DNA from: an uncultured Ruminococcus sp.
GTDB taxonomy: Bacteria > Bacillota > Clostridia > Lachnospirales > Lachnospiraceae
Length of the DNA stretch: 64,000 nt
Assembly (NCBI GenBank): GCA_900066355.1
Contig: FMEL01000006.1
Span: 1 to 64,000, forward strand
Direction of reading: 5' to 3'
Positions 45,188 through 53,918 of this stretch are shown here, piece after piece. Within the stretch, counting starts at the first letter, position 1, and each line of letters opens with the position of its first letter. The translations under genes were made by a program, and so were the position numbers. The notes under the pieces were generated by a model. It did not search any database, was not told where the DNA came from, and saw nothing but the letters and a program-made list of their open reading frames with translations.

Positions 45188-45943
45188 TATTTTCTTCTTT
45201 TTACATTCTGCCGAGCCTGTACCATTCCGATCTCGACCGGGGATTTTCCGTGATCGACTATGACCTGAATGAGCAGCTTGCCGACCGGGAAGACCTTGAC
45301 CAGTTAAAGAATATGGGAATCAATCTGAAACTCGATTTTATTTTAAACCATGCTTCCGCACAGTCCCCACAGTTTCGGGATCTTGTGGAAAAAGGGGAGG
45401 CTTCTGCATACCGCGATTTTTTCATCGATTGGAACCATTTCTGGGAAGGGCATGGCAGACAGTATCTCGGACAGATGGATGTAAACATCCAGTCACCAAA
45501 AGTGTGGGAGTTTTATCGTGAAACACTGGAAAAAATAGCCTCTTACGGTGCGGCGATTGTGCGGCTGGATGCCTTTGCCTATGCGCCGAAGACACCGGGA
45601 AAAAAACTTTCTCAATGATCCGGAAACGTGGGAACTTTTACAGAAGATCCATGCGCTGGCAGAACCTTTGGGACTTACGCTTTTGCCGGAGATCCACGCA
45701 GCGTATGATGAAAAAATATATGAGACACTTGCAGAAAAAGGCTATGCAACCTATGACTTTTTCCTGCCGGGACTGGTCATTGATGCGATTGAGAACCGGC
45801 GGGGAACGCACCTTGCGGCATGGGCGAAGGAGATTGTGGAAAAGAAGATCTCCACGGTCAACATGCTCGGCTGTCATGACGTCATCCCGCTTCTGGATTT
45901 AAAGGGACTGCTTCCAAAAGAGGAGATTGAGCGTCAGTTTTAG
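45178..45943 (+). pseudogene. gtfA: Broken sucrose phosphorylase (GH13_18) gene
   Basis: Two frames together resemble sucrose phosphorylase: LDRGFSVIDYDLNEQLADREDLDQLKNMGINLKLDFILNHASAQSP (first part), QYLGQMDVNIQSPKVWEFYRETLEKIASYGAAIVRLDAFAY with the catalytic Asp, then after a frameshift FLNDPETWELL and LLPEIHAAYDEKIYE with the acid Glu. The shift falls in a run of seven A at 45600-45606; six would restore the frame. N-terminal sequence, a block after WEGHG and the C-terminal part are missing. The gene therefore cannot give an active enzyme; it would have split the sucrose released from raffinose. Confidence 0.8.
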
Positions 45944-46047
45944 TATAAAGGCGATATCAAACTGGACTATCCGTCTACGGGAAAAATATTTTTTAATATG
46001 TATGAATTTGACTTGTAATAATATAACGAGAAACATGAATCATATCA

Positions 46048-46087
46048 AAAAGGCGTCTCCATGAAAACGTTGGAGGCGCCTTTTTCT
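46048..46087 (+). terminator. Strong terminator closing the galactoside operon
   Basis: AAGGCGTCTCCA pairs with TGGAGGCGCCTT (about 46050-46082) around an 9-base loop, flanked by A residues on the left and TTTTTCTTT on the right. It may also stop the convergent AraC gene. Confidence 0.85.
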
Positions 46088-46110
46088 TTCAGGAAATATG
46101 GTAAACAGGT

Positions 46111-47013
46111 TTACAGAAAGTGCTTCTGTTTCCGGTACTCCGTTGGGGTTAATTTGTAGCGTTTTTTGAATAATCTGCAAAAATAGTCGACGTTATGAAA
46201 TCCTGTCTCAGAAGAAATGAGACTGACTTTTTTCTCAGTTTTTGAAAGCAACTGACCGGCCTGTTTTAAACGGTAGTTAATGAGATAGTTAACCGGTGTT
46301 ATATGTAAATATTTCCGAAATAGATTCAAAGCGGTACTCTTACTGACCATTGCCTGTTCTGCAATGTCATCCAATGAGATACTCTGTGAGTAATTTAGGT
46401 GGATAAATTGCATCATGAGCTGTAACCGGGCTTGAGAAGCGGTTGAATGCTCCTTGTGCTCTTCCTGGTATGAAATGTCTGTGTTTTCAAATATTTCCAG
46501 CCAGAGATTCTGAAGGAGAGAACTGGTAAGGAGTTCTTTGGACGAAACGGAATCCTGTGCAGAAATAATTTGCCGCATGATAGATAAAACCTTTGCTTGC
46601 CAGCATACTTCTTTATGAAATATGAGAAATGGCAATGGGTAAGAAATGATCGGCAGAATATATTTCTGATAAATCAGACTGTCGCAAGGGGCAATAAAAG
46701 AAGGCATAAATACAAAATTGGGAATGAGGGCTTTTGAGGGAGAATACAGGCGATGGATTACCTTTGTATTAATGAATATACCATTTCCTTCGGTTAAATT
46801 AAATTGGTCTTCTCCAATCCACAAAGTAACGGTTCCGGATTCAATATAAATAAACTCCAATTCTGTATGCCAGTGCCATTCGACACAGTTGAAATCAAAA
46901 ACTGACAGATCTTCATAATAAAACTGGAAAGGATAGAGATTGCTTCCGTGCTGAACTGTCTCCATCAAATCTTCATCTGTAATGATTTTAGTATAGGTTG
47001 TATTTATATTCAT
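46111..47013 (-). CDS. AraC-family regulator
   Basis: A 300-residue protein. The N-terminal cupin domain includes EWHWHTELEFIYIESGTVTLWIGEDQFNL (about residues 45-73). The C-terminal double helix-turn-helix (about 195-298) has ISLDDIAEQAMVSKSTALNLFRKYLHITPVNYL and VSLISSETGFHNVDYFCRLFKKRYKLTPTEYRKQ. ATG 47013 follows GAAGGAAG on the minus strand. It is divergent from the MFS/DUF1349 genes and probably controls them; the sugar is unknown. Confidence 0.88.
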   Translation of the reverse strand: MNINTTYTKIITDEDLMETVQHGSNLYPFQFYYEDLSVFDFNCVEWHWHTELEFIYIESGTVTLWIGEDQFNLTEGNGIFINTKVIHRLYSPSKALIPNFVFMPSFIAPCDSLIYQKYILPIISYPLPFLIFHKEVCWQAKVLSIMRQIISAQDSVSSKELLTSSLLQNLWLEIFENTDISYQEEHKEHSTASQARLQLMMQFIHLNYSQSISLDDIAEQAMVSKSTALNLFRKYLHITPVNYLINYRLKQAGQLLSKTEKKVSLISSETGFHNVDYFCRLFKKRYKLTPTEYRKQKHFL

Positions 47014-47129
47014 AGAAACTTCCTTCTTTGAAACATATTTTACGATATTATACAATAAATTTCGGAAATAAATCAATGAAAACAAAGATATTATGTTATA
47101 TAATTCAATAAAAAACGAGGTGAAAGAAC

Positions 47130-47225
47130 ATGATATTTAAATGGTTAAATGAAAGTGAAATAATGATGGAGGGGGATAATATTGAAATATTCGCTCCTAC
47201 AGGGATGGGGAAAACGTGTATATGA
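47130..47225 (+). pseudogene. N-terminal fragment of a DUF1349-type gene
   Basis: A ribosome binding site (GAGGTGA) precedes ATG 47130. The 31-residue frame reads MIFKWLNESEIMMEGDNIEIFAP..., like the start of DUF1349 proteins and similar to the start of the complete gene at 48725 (FKWIREPKEYKITENEIEIV). It stops at a TGA after 31 codons with no continuation found in 47226-47299. Confidence 0.45.
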
Positions 47226-47299
47226 AAATTTGTCTATTAAGAGAAGAACAGTAAAAAATATCAGAGCTGGAAAAAAGGATTGGTGATTCCTAATATCTT

Positions 47300-47518
47300 A
47301 TGAAAGTAATGGTGAAAATAGAAAATTCCATATCAGGAAAGAGTCTTTCTCTGTATGTTGGCAATAAGAGGAAGGTAAATAAATTAATGATCAATCTGAT
47401 AGAAGCGGGATTTACCGTTAATTATGAGCCTCGTTATATATCGGGAAATTATGAAGGATACTTTCTGTGTGAGGATGGAAATGTGATTAAAATATGTTGT
47501 AGAAAACAAAAGGAGTGA
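47300..47518 (+). CDS. Small protein of unknown function
   Basis: A 72-residue basic protein, MKVMVKIENSISGKSLSLYVGNKRKVNKLMINLIEAG..., with no recognised family. The ribosome binding site is weak. The stop lies next to the start of the transporter gene, and AAGGAG for that gene is inside its last codons. Confidence 0.5.
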   Translation: MKVMVKIENSISGKSLSLYVGNKRKVNKLMINLIEAGFTVNYEPRYISGNYEGYFLCEDGNVIKICCRKQKE

Positions 47519-47523
47519 TGACC

Positions 47524-48735
47524 ATGTCAAATTATCAGAAAACAAAAAGAGCCTGTTATATGGGATTTATTACACAGGCAATTGCAGCTAATTTTGCTCC
47601 ATTGTTATTTTTAAAATTTCATAATGATTATCAGATTGCACTTGGAAAAATCGCATTGATTTCTACCTGCTTTTTCCTTACACAGTTGTTGGTAGACCTG
47701 TTTTGTGCTAAGTTTGTGGACAAAATAGGGTATCGTATCTGTATTGTTATTTCTGAGGTGTGTTCCGCAGCAGGATTGGTTGGTCTGGCTTTTTTGCCGG
47801 ATCTTTTGCCAGAACCGCTTGTTGGAATTATCCTGAGTGTGATAGTATATGCAGTCGGAAGTGGTCTGATTGAAGTACTTTGCAGCCCGATAGTGGAGGC
47901 GTGTCCATTTGATAACAAAGAGGCAACGATGAGTCTGCTTCACTCTTTTTATTGTTGGGGAGCAGTGGGAACGATTGTGATTTCCACACTGTTTTTTGCG
48001 GTGTTTGGCATGGACAGCTGGAAATGGCTGGCTGTCTTATGGGCACTTGTTCCGGCCATAAATATCTATAATTTTGCAACCTGTCCGATCGAGCATTTGG
48101 TAGATGAGGGGGAAGGAATGGGAATAAAAGAACTGTTTCGAAAACCTCTTTTCTGGATTTCCATATGTTTAATGATTTGCTCCGGTGCATCAGAACTGGC
48201 TATGGCACAATGGGCATCTGCTTATGCGGAGGCTGCTCTGGGGCTGTCAAAGACAGTTGGTGACCTGGCCGGTCCCTGCATGTTTGCTGTTACAATGGGA
48301 ATCAGTCGTATAATTTTCGGAAAATATGGTGATAAAATAGATCTGATGAAATTTATGATCGGATCTGGATTTTTATGCGTGATATGCTACCTGCTTGCTT
48401 CTGTATCGTCAAATCCGATATCAGGTTTGATTGGATGTATTATCTGTGGCTTTTCTGTTGGGATTATGTGGCCCGGCACAATCAGTATTTCATCAGAAAG
48501 ATTTCCGGCAGGTGGAACGGCTATGTTTGCTTTGCTTGCTATGGCGGGGGATCTGGGTGGAAGCATAGGTCCGGGGATTGTTGGACGTGTTACACAAAGT
48601 GCAGGAGACAATATTCGTGCAGGTATGGGAGTTGGACTTTTGTTCCCGGTTATTTTATTAATCATGCTTTTTATTTTTGCAAGGCAAAAATTTCTTTCAA
48701 TAAAGTTTATGGGGGATATGATGGATGAAAATTGA
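47524..48735 (+). CDS. MFS transporter (sugar or oligosaccharide type)
   Basis: A 403-residue protein with about twelve membrane segments and the MFS loop signature DLFCAKFVDKIGYR between helices 2 and 3; the second half has the matching IFGKYGDKIDLMK. The general pattern is that of FucP/sugar-type members. ATG 47524 is chosen for AAGGAG at 47509-47514; ATG 47518 is an alternative. It overlaps the DUF1349 gene by 11 bases, which points to import of a sugar acted on with that protein. Confidence 0.88.
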   Translation: MSNYQKTKRACYMGFITQAIAANFAPLLFLKFHNDYQIALGKIALISTCFFLTQLLVDLFCAKFVDKIGYRICIVISEVCSAAGLVGLAFLPDLLPEPLVGIILSVIVYAVGSGLIEVLCSPIVEACPFDNKEATMSLLHSFYCWGAVGTIVISTLFFAVFGMDSWKWLAVLWALVPAINIYNFATCPIEHLVDEGEGMGIKELFRKPLFWISICLMICSGASELAMAQWASAYAEAALGLSKTVGDLAGPCMFAVTMGISRIIFGKYGDKIDLMKFMIGSGFLCVICYLLASVSSNPISGLIGCIICGFSVGIMWPGTISISSERFPAGGTAMFALLAMAGDLGGSIGPGIVGRVTQSAGDNIRAGMGVGLLFPVILLIMLFIFARQKFLSIKFMGDMMDEN

Positions 48736-49330
48736 TATTAAGAATTTCAAATGGATTCGTGAACCAAAAGAATATAAAATTACGGAAAATGAGATTGAGA
48801 TTGTCACAGAACCTCATACAGATTTATGGCAGAGAACATATTATCATTTTAGGAATGATAATGCGCCTGTTCTGCAGATGGAAACGAATGAAAAATATTT
48901 CAGTTTTGTAGTTGAGACCGATTTTATGGATAGTCATACGAGATTTGATCAGTGTGGGATTGTACTTTATCTGGATAGTGAGAATTGGTTAAAAGGTTCT
49001 ATCGAATATGAAAATAAAAAATTTCAACATCTTGGAAGTGTGGTAACCAATCATGGTTATTCAGATTGGGCAACTACAGAAATTCGTGCAGATGTAAAGA
49101 AAATGTGGTATCGTTTAAGCAGAAGGGAAGATGATTATTGTATAGAGTGTTCAGCAGATGGGATTAAGTTTTCCCAGATGCGTGTCTGTCATCTTCATGA
49201 AGGTGGAAATCAAATTCGGTTTGGAGTTTATGCCTGCTCACCGGAAGAGTCATCCTTTAAAGCGATATTTAAGAATATGCAGCTGACGAAATGTCAGTGG
49301 CTGGCACACGATGGGCAGCAACCAGATTAA
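48725..49330 (+). CDS. DUF1349 protein
   Basis: A 201-residue protein with the DUF1349 concanavalin-like fold pattern: FSFVVETDFMDSHTRFDQCGIVLYLDSENWLKGSIEYENKKFQHLGSVVTNHGYSDW. Family members are mostly single-domain proteins near sugar genes with an uncertain role, perhaps regulatory or carbohydrate-binding. It overlaps the MFS gene. Confidence 0.85.
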   Translation: MKIDIKNFKWIREPKEYKITENEIEIVTEPHTDLWQRTYYHFRNDNAPVLQMETNEKYFSFVVETDFMDSHTRFDQCGIVLYLDSENWLKGSIEYENKKFQHLGSVVTNHGYSDWATTEIRADVKKMWYRLSRREDDYCIECSADGIKFSQMRVCHLHEGGNQIRFGVYACSPEESSFKAIFKNMQLTKCQWLAHDGQQPD

Positions 49331-49520
49331 GAAATATATGGAATTCATCCAGGGATAAAGGCAGTACTGATAATTGGTTCTGCAAGTGAGCATATTTTAT
49401 AACTGTAACAAACCGTTTTGGTACAGGACAGAACATCTTGATTGATGGACTTGAGGCTGGAAATGCGCATTTTGTATGGCCGGAGGAATAGCAATATAGA
49501 CTACATAGGGAGATGACAGA
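49331..49520 (+). other. Intergenic stretch with remains of an unknown gene
   Basis: From about 49403 a frame reads TVTNRFGTGQNILIDGLEAGNAHFVWPEE and stops at TAG near 49491. It has no start and no recognised family; it may be the tail of a lost carbohydrate gene. AGGGAGATGACAG at the end is the ribosome binding site of the next gene. Confidence 0.35.
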
Positions 49521-50105
49521 ATGAACAGATTCGAATTGATAAGTCAGATAAAAAAGTATAAAGCTTTTAATGAACAGGAAGAAAAAGATAAATATCTTCT
49601 TTTAGAGTGGATCATAGACAATGAGGATGCATTTTCAAGAGAAAATAAAATTGCTCATATTACAGCAACTGGTTGGGTGGTAAACAAAGACAGAAGTAAA
49701 GTCCTTATGGTATATCATAATATTTATGATTCATGGTCATGGGTTGGCGGACATGCAGATGGAGAGACAGATCTTCTGGCAGTTGCCATGCGCGAAGTCA
49801 AAGAAGAGACAGGAATTAAAAAAGTCTGTCCTGTAACAGAGAATATTTTTTCTCTAGAATCACTTACAGTAGATGGTCATATTAAAAATGGCAGCTATAT
49901 TTCCAGTCATTTGCATCTTAATATAACCTATCTTCTTGAAGCGGATTCTGAAGAAGCTGTTTCAATAAAAGAAGACGAGAACAGTGGAGTAGCTTGGTTC
50001 GCTCCGGAAGAAGCATTAAAAAAATCTTCGGAACCTTGGTTTGTAGCACATATTTATAAAAAACTGTTGGATAAGATGGACGAGACAGGAAGGAATGTAA
50101 GATGA
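49521..50105 (+). CDS. Nudix hydrolase
   Basis: A 194-residue protein. The Nudix box GGHADGETDLLAVAMREVKEETG (about residues 75-97) is complete, with the REVKEETG metal-binding core. It should hydrolyse a nucleoside diphosphate linked to some group; substrate unknown. Directly after its stop begins a sequence like the rlmD core. Confidence 0.9.
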   Translation: MNRFELISQIKKYKAFNEQEEKDKYLLLEWIIDNEDAFSRENKIAHITATGWVVNKDRSKVLMVYHNIYDSWSWVGGHADGETDLLAVAMREVKEETGIKKVCPVTENIFSLESLTVDGHIKNGSYISSHLHLNITYLLEADSEEAVSIKEDENSGVAWFAPEEALKKSSEPWFVAHIYKKLLDKMDETGRNVR

Positions 50106-50407
50106 AATCAACGCATGTGGAGACGGTATGTTGTCTACATCGGGTGAAATCGTAGAAGTCCTTAATTTTAGGCACTTTGCGAGGTATATGAGTTTCACAC
50201 TAACAGGCAAACAAGGCAAGAAAAAGCAGACTATGAACGGCATCGAAGTGTCAGTAGTATTGCATCTGATATGAGGAAACACATTCGGATGGAATTAACA
50301 TTTTTTATTCAATAGCATAGAAAAGAACCGAAAGGACGTTTGTTTTCAGAGTTTCTGAAAGATGAGTGTCCTTTTCTTTTACTCAAAATCAAAGAAGCAG
50401 ATAAAAA
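50106..50407. other. Scar with an rlmD-core-like sequence and a terminator
   Basis: CATGTGGAGACGGT at 50114-50127 encodes HVETV in the short frame MKSTHVETVCCL..., like the rlmD core, but the rest of the tail is absent. A hairpin AAAGGAC...GTCCTTTT with T residues lies at about 50329-50378. I read the stretch as the remains of an insertion at an rlmD-like core. Confidence 0.5.
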
Positions 50408-50599
50408 ATGGCAAGAAGAAAAGAAATGTGTTCATTAAAGAGCAACGAGCCGGGTGCAGGCATTGTACTGATGAAATTGGACGAGATTCATAGATTTGAA
50501 GGACATCCATTCACGGTGGAAAGAAATCAGGAATTAATTAGATCAGATGCTGAAGAATTACTTGCGTCAGCAAGGGGAGATATGTCGGGATATCCCTGA
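50408..50599 (+). pseudogene. Fragment of a ParB-type gene
   Basis: A 63-residue frame contains GIVLMKLDEIHRFEGHPFTVERNQEL, like the start of the ParB/Sulfiredoxin domain (usual form ...IPLDKIHPFPNHPFKV...). After that the sequence is unrelated and stops. No strong ribosome binding site is seen. Such ParB genes are carried by plasmids and ICEs, so this is probably a remnant of a lost element. Confidence 0.55.
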
Positions 50600-50914
50600 A
50601 GTGATTCACCGGAAGGAAATAATTGCCAGCTGAAGTTTGTGGGAAATGGGCAGCATTGGCTTCATACAGACGCAATTTACGTAGTGGGCAATTTGCATAG
50701 ATGATAATATTGACACTGCATTTAATATTATGTAAAATAGTATTGATTAAGTGGTATGTTTTTTTTACAGTAATATACTTAAATGGAAAAATTAGTATTT
50801 AGTTAAACCTGTCGAACGGCAGCAACACAAAATCAAATGAGCCATCTGTGTAAGTTTGTCTTCGCAGATGGCTTTTTTGAGCTTTAACAAAAAGTATGAA
50901 AAAGGAAAATATAT
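50600..50914 (+). other. Leader or intergenic region with terminator upstream of the GGDEF gene
   Basis: Small hairpin CTGTC/GGCAG (about 50808-50822). GAGCCATCTG/CAGATGGCTT at about 50839-50874 is followed by six T, a strong terminator or attenuator 35 bases before the GGDEF gene. The remainder is AT-rich with no gene. No known riboswitch consensus could be recognised. Confidence 0.5.
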
Positions 50915-52384
50915 ATGAAGACAATTATAAAGTATGAATTGGTTATAAATGAAGCACTTCGATCAGCACTTAATTATGATACACCTGATGAACAGATAAA
51001 TGAATTTATTCGCTTTTTTGGTAAACATATCGGTTCTGACAGGATATATATTTTCGAGGATTGCGATAAAAGACATGCTACCGATAATACTTATGAATGG
51101 TGTGCTGATGGGATAATTCCTGAGATTGATGAATTGCAGAATGTCAATATGGATATCATAGACTGGTGGTACGAGGCATTTTCTAAAGGAGAAAGTATAA
51201 TCATCACTGATGTAGAAGAAATCAGAGAAGAACATTGCATATCCTATAATATGCTGAAGGCACAGAATGTAAAAAATGTGGTAGTATGTCCTTTATACTA
51301 TAAGGATGAGATAAAGGGATTTTTTGGTGTAGATAATCCTCCAAAGAGTGATTATAGAGGACTTACCACATTTCTGGATATGGTGGGAACGCTTCTTGTT
51401 TCGTTTTTGAAACTGCGTAATTCGTTTATAAAATCAAATAATATGGCAAAGCTCAGAAGTTACTCATCACTTTCAAAAATTTATGAAGCCATGCATTATA
51501 TTAATGTACAGACGGGCAGATATCATGTCGTGAAGACAACAGTGCAGTTTTCCGAATGTTTGGAAAAAGATGCCAGAAAAATGGGAGAATATGAAATCAG
51601 GGATGATTTTTATGGACATATCAAACACTTTACAGAAAAAGTATGTATAGAATCACAACTTGAAGAAGCACTTGAATTTATAGATATCCGTACGCTTGAA
51701 GAACGGCTTCAGGGGAAAATCAGTATCACACATGAATTTACAGATAAAAGAACAGGCTGGTGCCGCAGCAGGTTTATTCCTGTAGATTATGATGAAAATG
51801 GCAGCCTTTTGCATGTGCTTTATTGTATCGAGTCTATAGAAGAAGAGAAAAAACGTGAGAATCGACTGCTTTATCTGGCACAGACGGATCTTATGACAGG
51901 AATATGTAACCGTGGAAGTGGAGAAAGCAGGATTTCTGCATATTTGAAAGAAAGAAAAGCAGGATTGCTCTGCCTGATCGACTGTGATAAATTTAAATCC
52001 ATAAATGATACATATGGTCACGCTGTAGGGGACAAGGTGCTTATAGCCATTGCAGAGACTTTACAGAAAGTATGCCGCGATAAGGATGTAATTTTTCGAC
52101 TTGGAGGCGATGAGTTTGCAATATTTATGCCGGGGATGATGGAGCAAAAGGCAGCAGAGAAATTTTTTGCAAGACTTTTTGAGAATATCAGACAGATCGA
52201 TATTGAGGAAATGGAGGGGAAAAGTATAGAAATAAGTATGGGAGCATGTTTTTACGAGGGAACTGAGGAAGTTTCTTTTGATGAGCTGTACAAAAATGCT
52301 GACAGTGTAATGTATCAGAGCAAAGAAAAACAAGGTTGTAGTGCTATGATTTACGGATTGTATACAGACAAAAAAGACAGCTGA
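50915..52384 (+). CDS. Diguanylate cyclase with GAF-like sensor domain
   Basis: A 489-residue protein. A GAF-like domain spans about residues 20-170 (VVVCPLYYKDEIKGFFGVDNPP); a second, PAS-like region about 175-305; and a GGDEF domain about 315-480 with DCDKFKSINDTYGHAVGD and the active-site RLGGDEF (GGDEF at 397-401). An inhibitory I-site RxxD (RDKD) lies five residues upstream of GGDEF, so product feedback is likely. No membrane segment is seen, so the protein should be cytoplasmic and make cyclic di-GMP. Confidence 0.92.
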   Translation: MKTIIKYELVINEALRSALNYDTPDEQINEFIRFFGKHIGSDRIYIFEDCDKRHATDNTYEWCADGIIPEIDELQNVNMDIIDWWYEAFSKGESIIITDVEEIREEHCISYNMLKAQNVKNVVVCPLYYKDEIKGFFGVDNPPKSDYRGLTTFLDMVGTLLVSFLKLRNSFIKSNNMAKLRSYSSLSKIYEAMHYINVQTGRYHVVKTTVQFSECLEKDARKMGEYEIRDDFYGHIKHFTEKVCIESQLEEALEFIDIRTLEERLQGKISITHEFTDKRTGWCRSRFIPVDYDENGSLLHVLYCIESIEEEKKRENRLLYLAQTDLMTGICNRGSGESRISAYLKERKAGLLCLIDCDKFKSINDTYGHAVGDKVLIAIAETLQKVCRDKDVIFRLGGDEFAIFMPGMMEQKAAEKFFARLFENIRQIDIEEMEGKSIEISMGACFYEGTEEVSFDELYKNADSVMYQSKEKQGCSAMIYGLYTDKKDS

Positions 52385-52400
52385 AAGGTGATAATTAAAT

Positions 52401-53765
52401 ATGAAATCAATGCAAAATGACATGACTGTTGGAAATCCAATGAAGATTATTTTAAGCTTTACGCTTCCGATTTTTATTGGAAATGTATTTCAGCAGTTTT
52501 ACAATATGGCCGATGCCGTGATCGTTGGTAAATTTGTCGGCAATAAAGCGCTGGCGGCAGTCGGAAGTACGGGGACGATCATGTTTCTGATCTATGGGTT
52601 TGTAGTCGGCATGACTGCGGGATTTACCGTACTTACGGCACAGAAATTCGGAGCCGGAGATATGAAAAGCATGCGCAAGACAGTAGTAGGCGCAGGGGTG
52701 TTATCCTTTATTGTGGGTGCTTTGCTTACCGTATTGTTTATGGTATTCATGAAACCTCTTCTGACTTTGATGAATACGCCGTCTGATATTTTTGCGGATG
52801 CGTATGCATATATCATGATTGTTAGCGGCGGAATTCTTGCGCAGATGCTGTACAATTTATTGTCCAGTATTCTGCGCGCACTGGGAAACAGTAAACTTCC
52901 ACTGTATTTTCTGATTATCAGTGCACTTTTGAATATTGTGCTGGATCTGGTGTTTATCATAGGATTTCATATGGGCGCAAAAGGAGCGGCAGTAGCGACC
53001 GTGATTGCACAGGGAACATCAGGAGTGCTTTGTTTGTTTTATATTATTGCGAAGGTGCCGGTGCTTCATCTGAAAAGGGAAGATTTCTATGTAGAAAGTG
53101 ATATATACAAAAATCAGCTTCGTATAGGAATTCCGATGGCATTGCAGTATTCAATCACAGCTATCGGAACGATGATGGTACAGTCCTCATTGAATATTCT
53201 GGGATCTACACTGGTTGCGGCATATACTGCAGCAGGAAAAATCGAACAGGTAGTCACACAGGCATATGTAGCTATGGGCACAACTATGGCGACCTATGGT
53301 GCGCAGAATATGGGCGCCGGTTCTGTAAAGCGTATCCGTGAAGGGTTCCGAGCATGCACGATCATCGGTGCCGTGTATTCTGTTGCAGCCGCAGCGTTCA
53401 TTATGACGGTGGGAAAATTTATGACCTATCTGTTTGTATCAGAAGATGTAAATGTGATCATGAGTTCTGTTGATGTTTATCTGAAATGTATCGGAATTTT
53501 CTTCATTCCGCTGGCAATCGTAAACATTTATCGAAATGGAATTCAGGGACTTGGTTATGGACTTCTGCCGATGATGGCCGGTGTGGCAGAGCTGATCGGA
53601 CGTGGAGTTGTGGCAGTGATCGCCGGAGAAATGCGCAGTTATACAGGGGTCTGTCTGGCAGGACCGGCTGCATGGTCGCTGGCGGCGGCGCTGTTGATCG
53701 TAATGTATTTCTTCATTATGAATGTACATTTGAAAAAAGTATTTGGGACGAACGGGAAAGACTGA
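52401..53765 (+). CDS. MATE family efflux transporter
   Basis: A 454-residue protein with about twelve membrane segments in two related halves; typical N-terminal MATE features GNPMKIILSFTLPIFIGNVFQQFYNMADAVIVGKFVG. It should export cationic compounds using a sodium or proton gradient; substrate unknown. It starts 17 bases after the GGDEF gene and is probably cotranscribed with it. The terminator overlaps its stop codon. Confidence 0.93.
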   Translation: MKSMQNDMTVGNPMKIILSFTLPIFIGNVFQQFYNMADAVIVGKFVGNKALAAVGSTGTIMFLIYGFVVGMTAGFTVLTAQKFGAGDMKSMRKTVVGAGVLSFIVGALLTVLFMVFMKPLLTLMNTPSDIFADAYAYIMIVSGGILAQMLYNLLSSILRALGNSKLPLYFLIISALLNIVLDLVFIIGFHMGAKGAAVATVIAQGTSGVLCLFYIIAKVPVLHLKREDFYVESDIYKNQLRIGIPMALQYSITAIGTMMVQSSLNILGSTLVAAYTAAGKIEQVVTQAYVAMGTTMATYGAQNMGAGSVKRIREGFRACTIIGAVYSVAAAAFIMTVGKFMTYLFVSEDVNVIMSSVDVYLKCIGIFFIPLAIVNIYRNGIQGLGYGLLPMMAGVAELIGRGVVAVIAGEMRSYTGVCLAGPAAWSLAAALLIVMYFFIMNVHLKKVFGTNGKD

Positions 53766-53783
53766 TGAAGTCTTTCCTTTTTT
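53755..53783 (+). terminator. Terminator overlapping the MATE stop codon
   Basis: GGAAAGACT/AGTCTTTCC with a 5-base loop is followed by six T. The TGA of the MATE gene lies inside the hairpin. Confidence 0.85.
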
Positions 53784-53918
53784 GTACACAAACGTAGTAA
53801 TAAAAACTATATCACAAAGAAAATAAAACAATAAAACATTGACATACATAGTGAAAAGATTTATACTAACAAATAGTTTGATAATCAAAATAAATACAGG
53901 AAAGAAAAAGGAGATACT

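Noticed and set aside
47195..47222. Walker-A-like PTGMGKT in the short frame at 47130
   Set aside because: The frame ends five residues later and the start matches DUF1349 proteins, which do not bind nucleotides; the motif is a coincidence.
50740..50880. Cyclic di-GMP riboswitch upstream of the GGDEF gene
   Set aside because: The expected conserved segments of class I or II are absent; only a small hairpin and a terminator can be supported.
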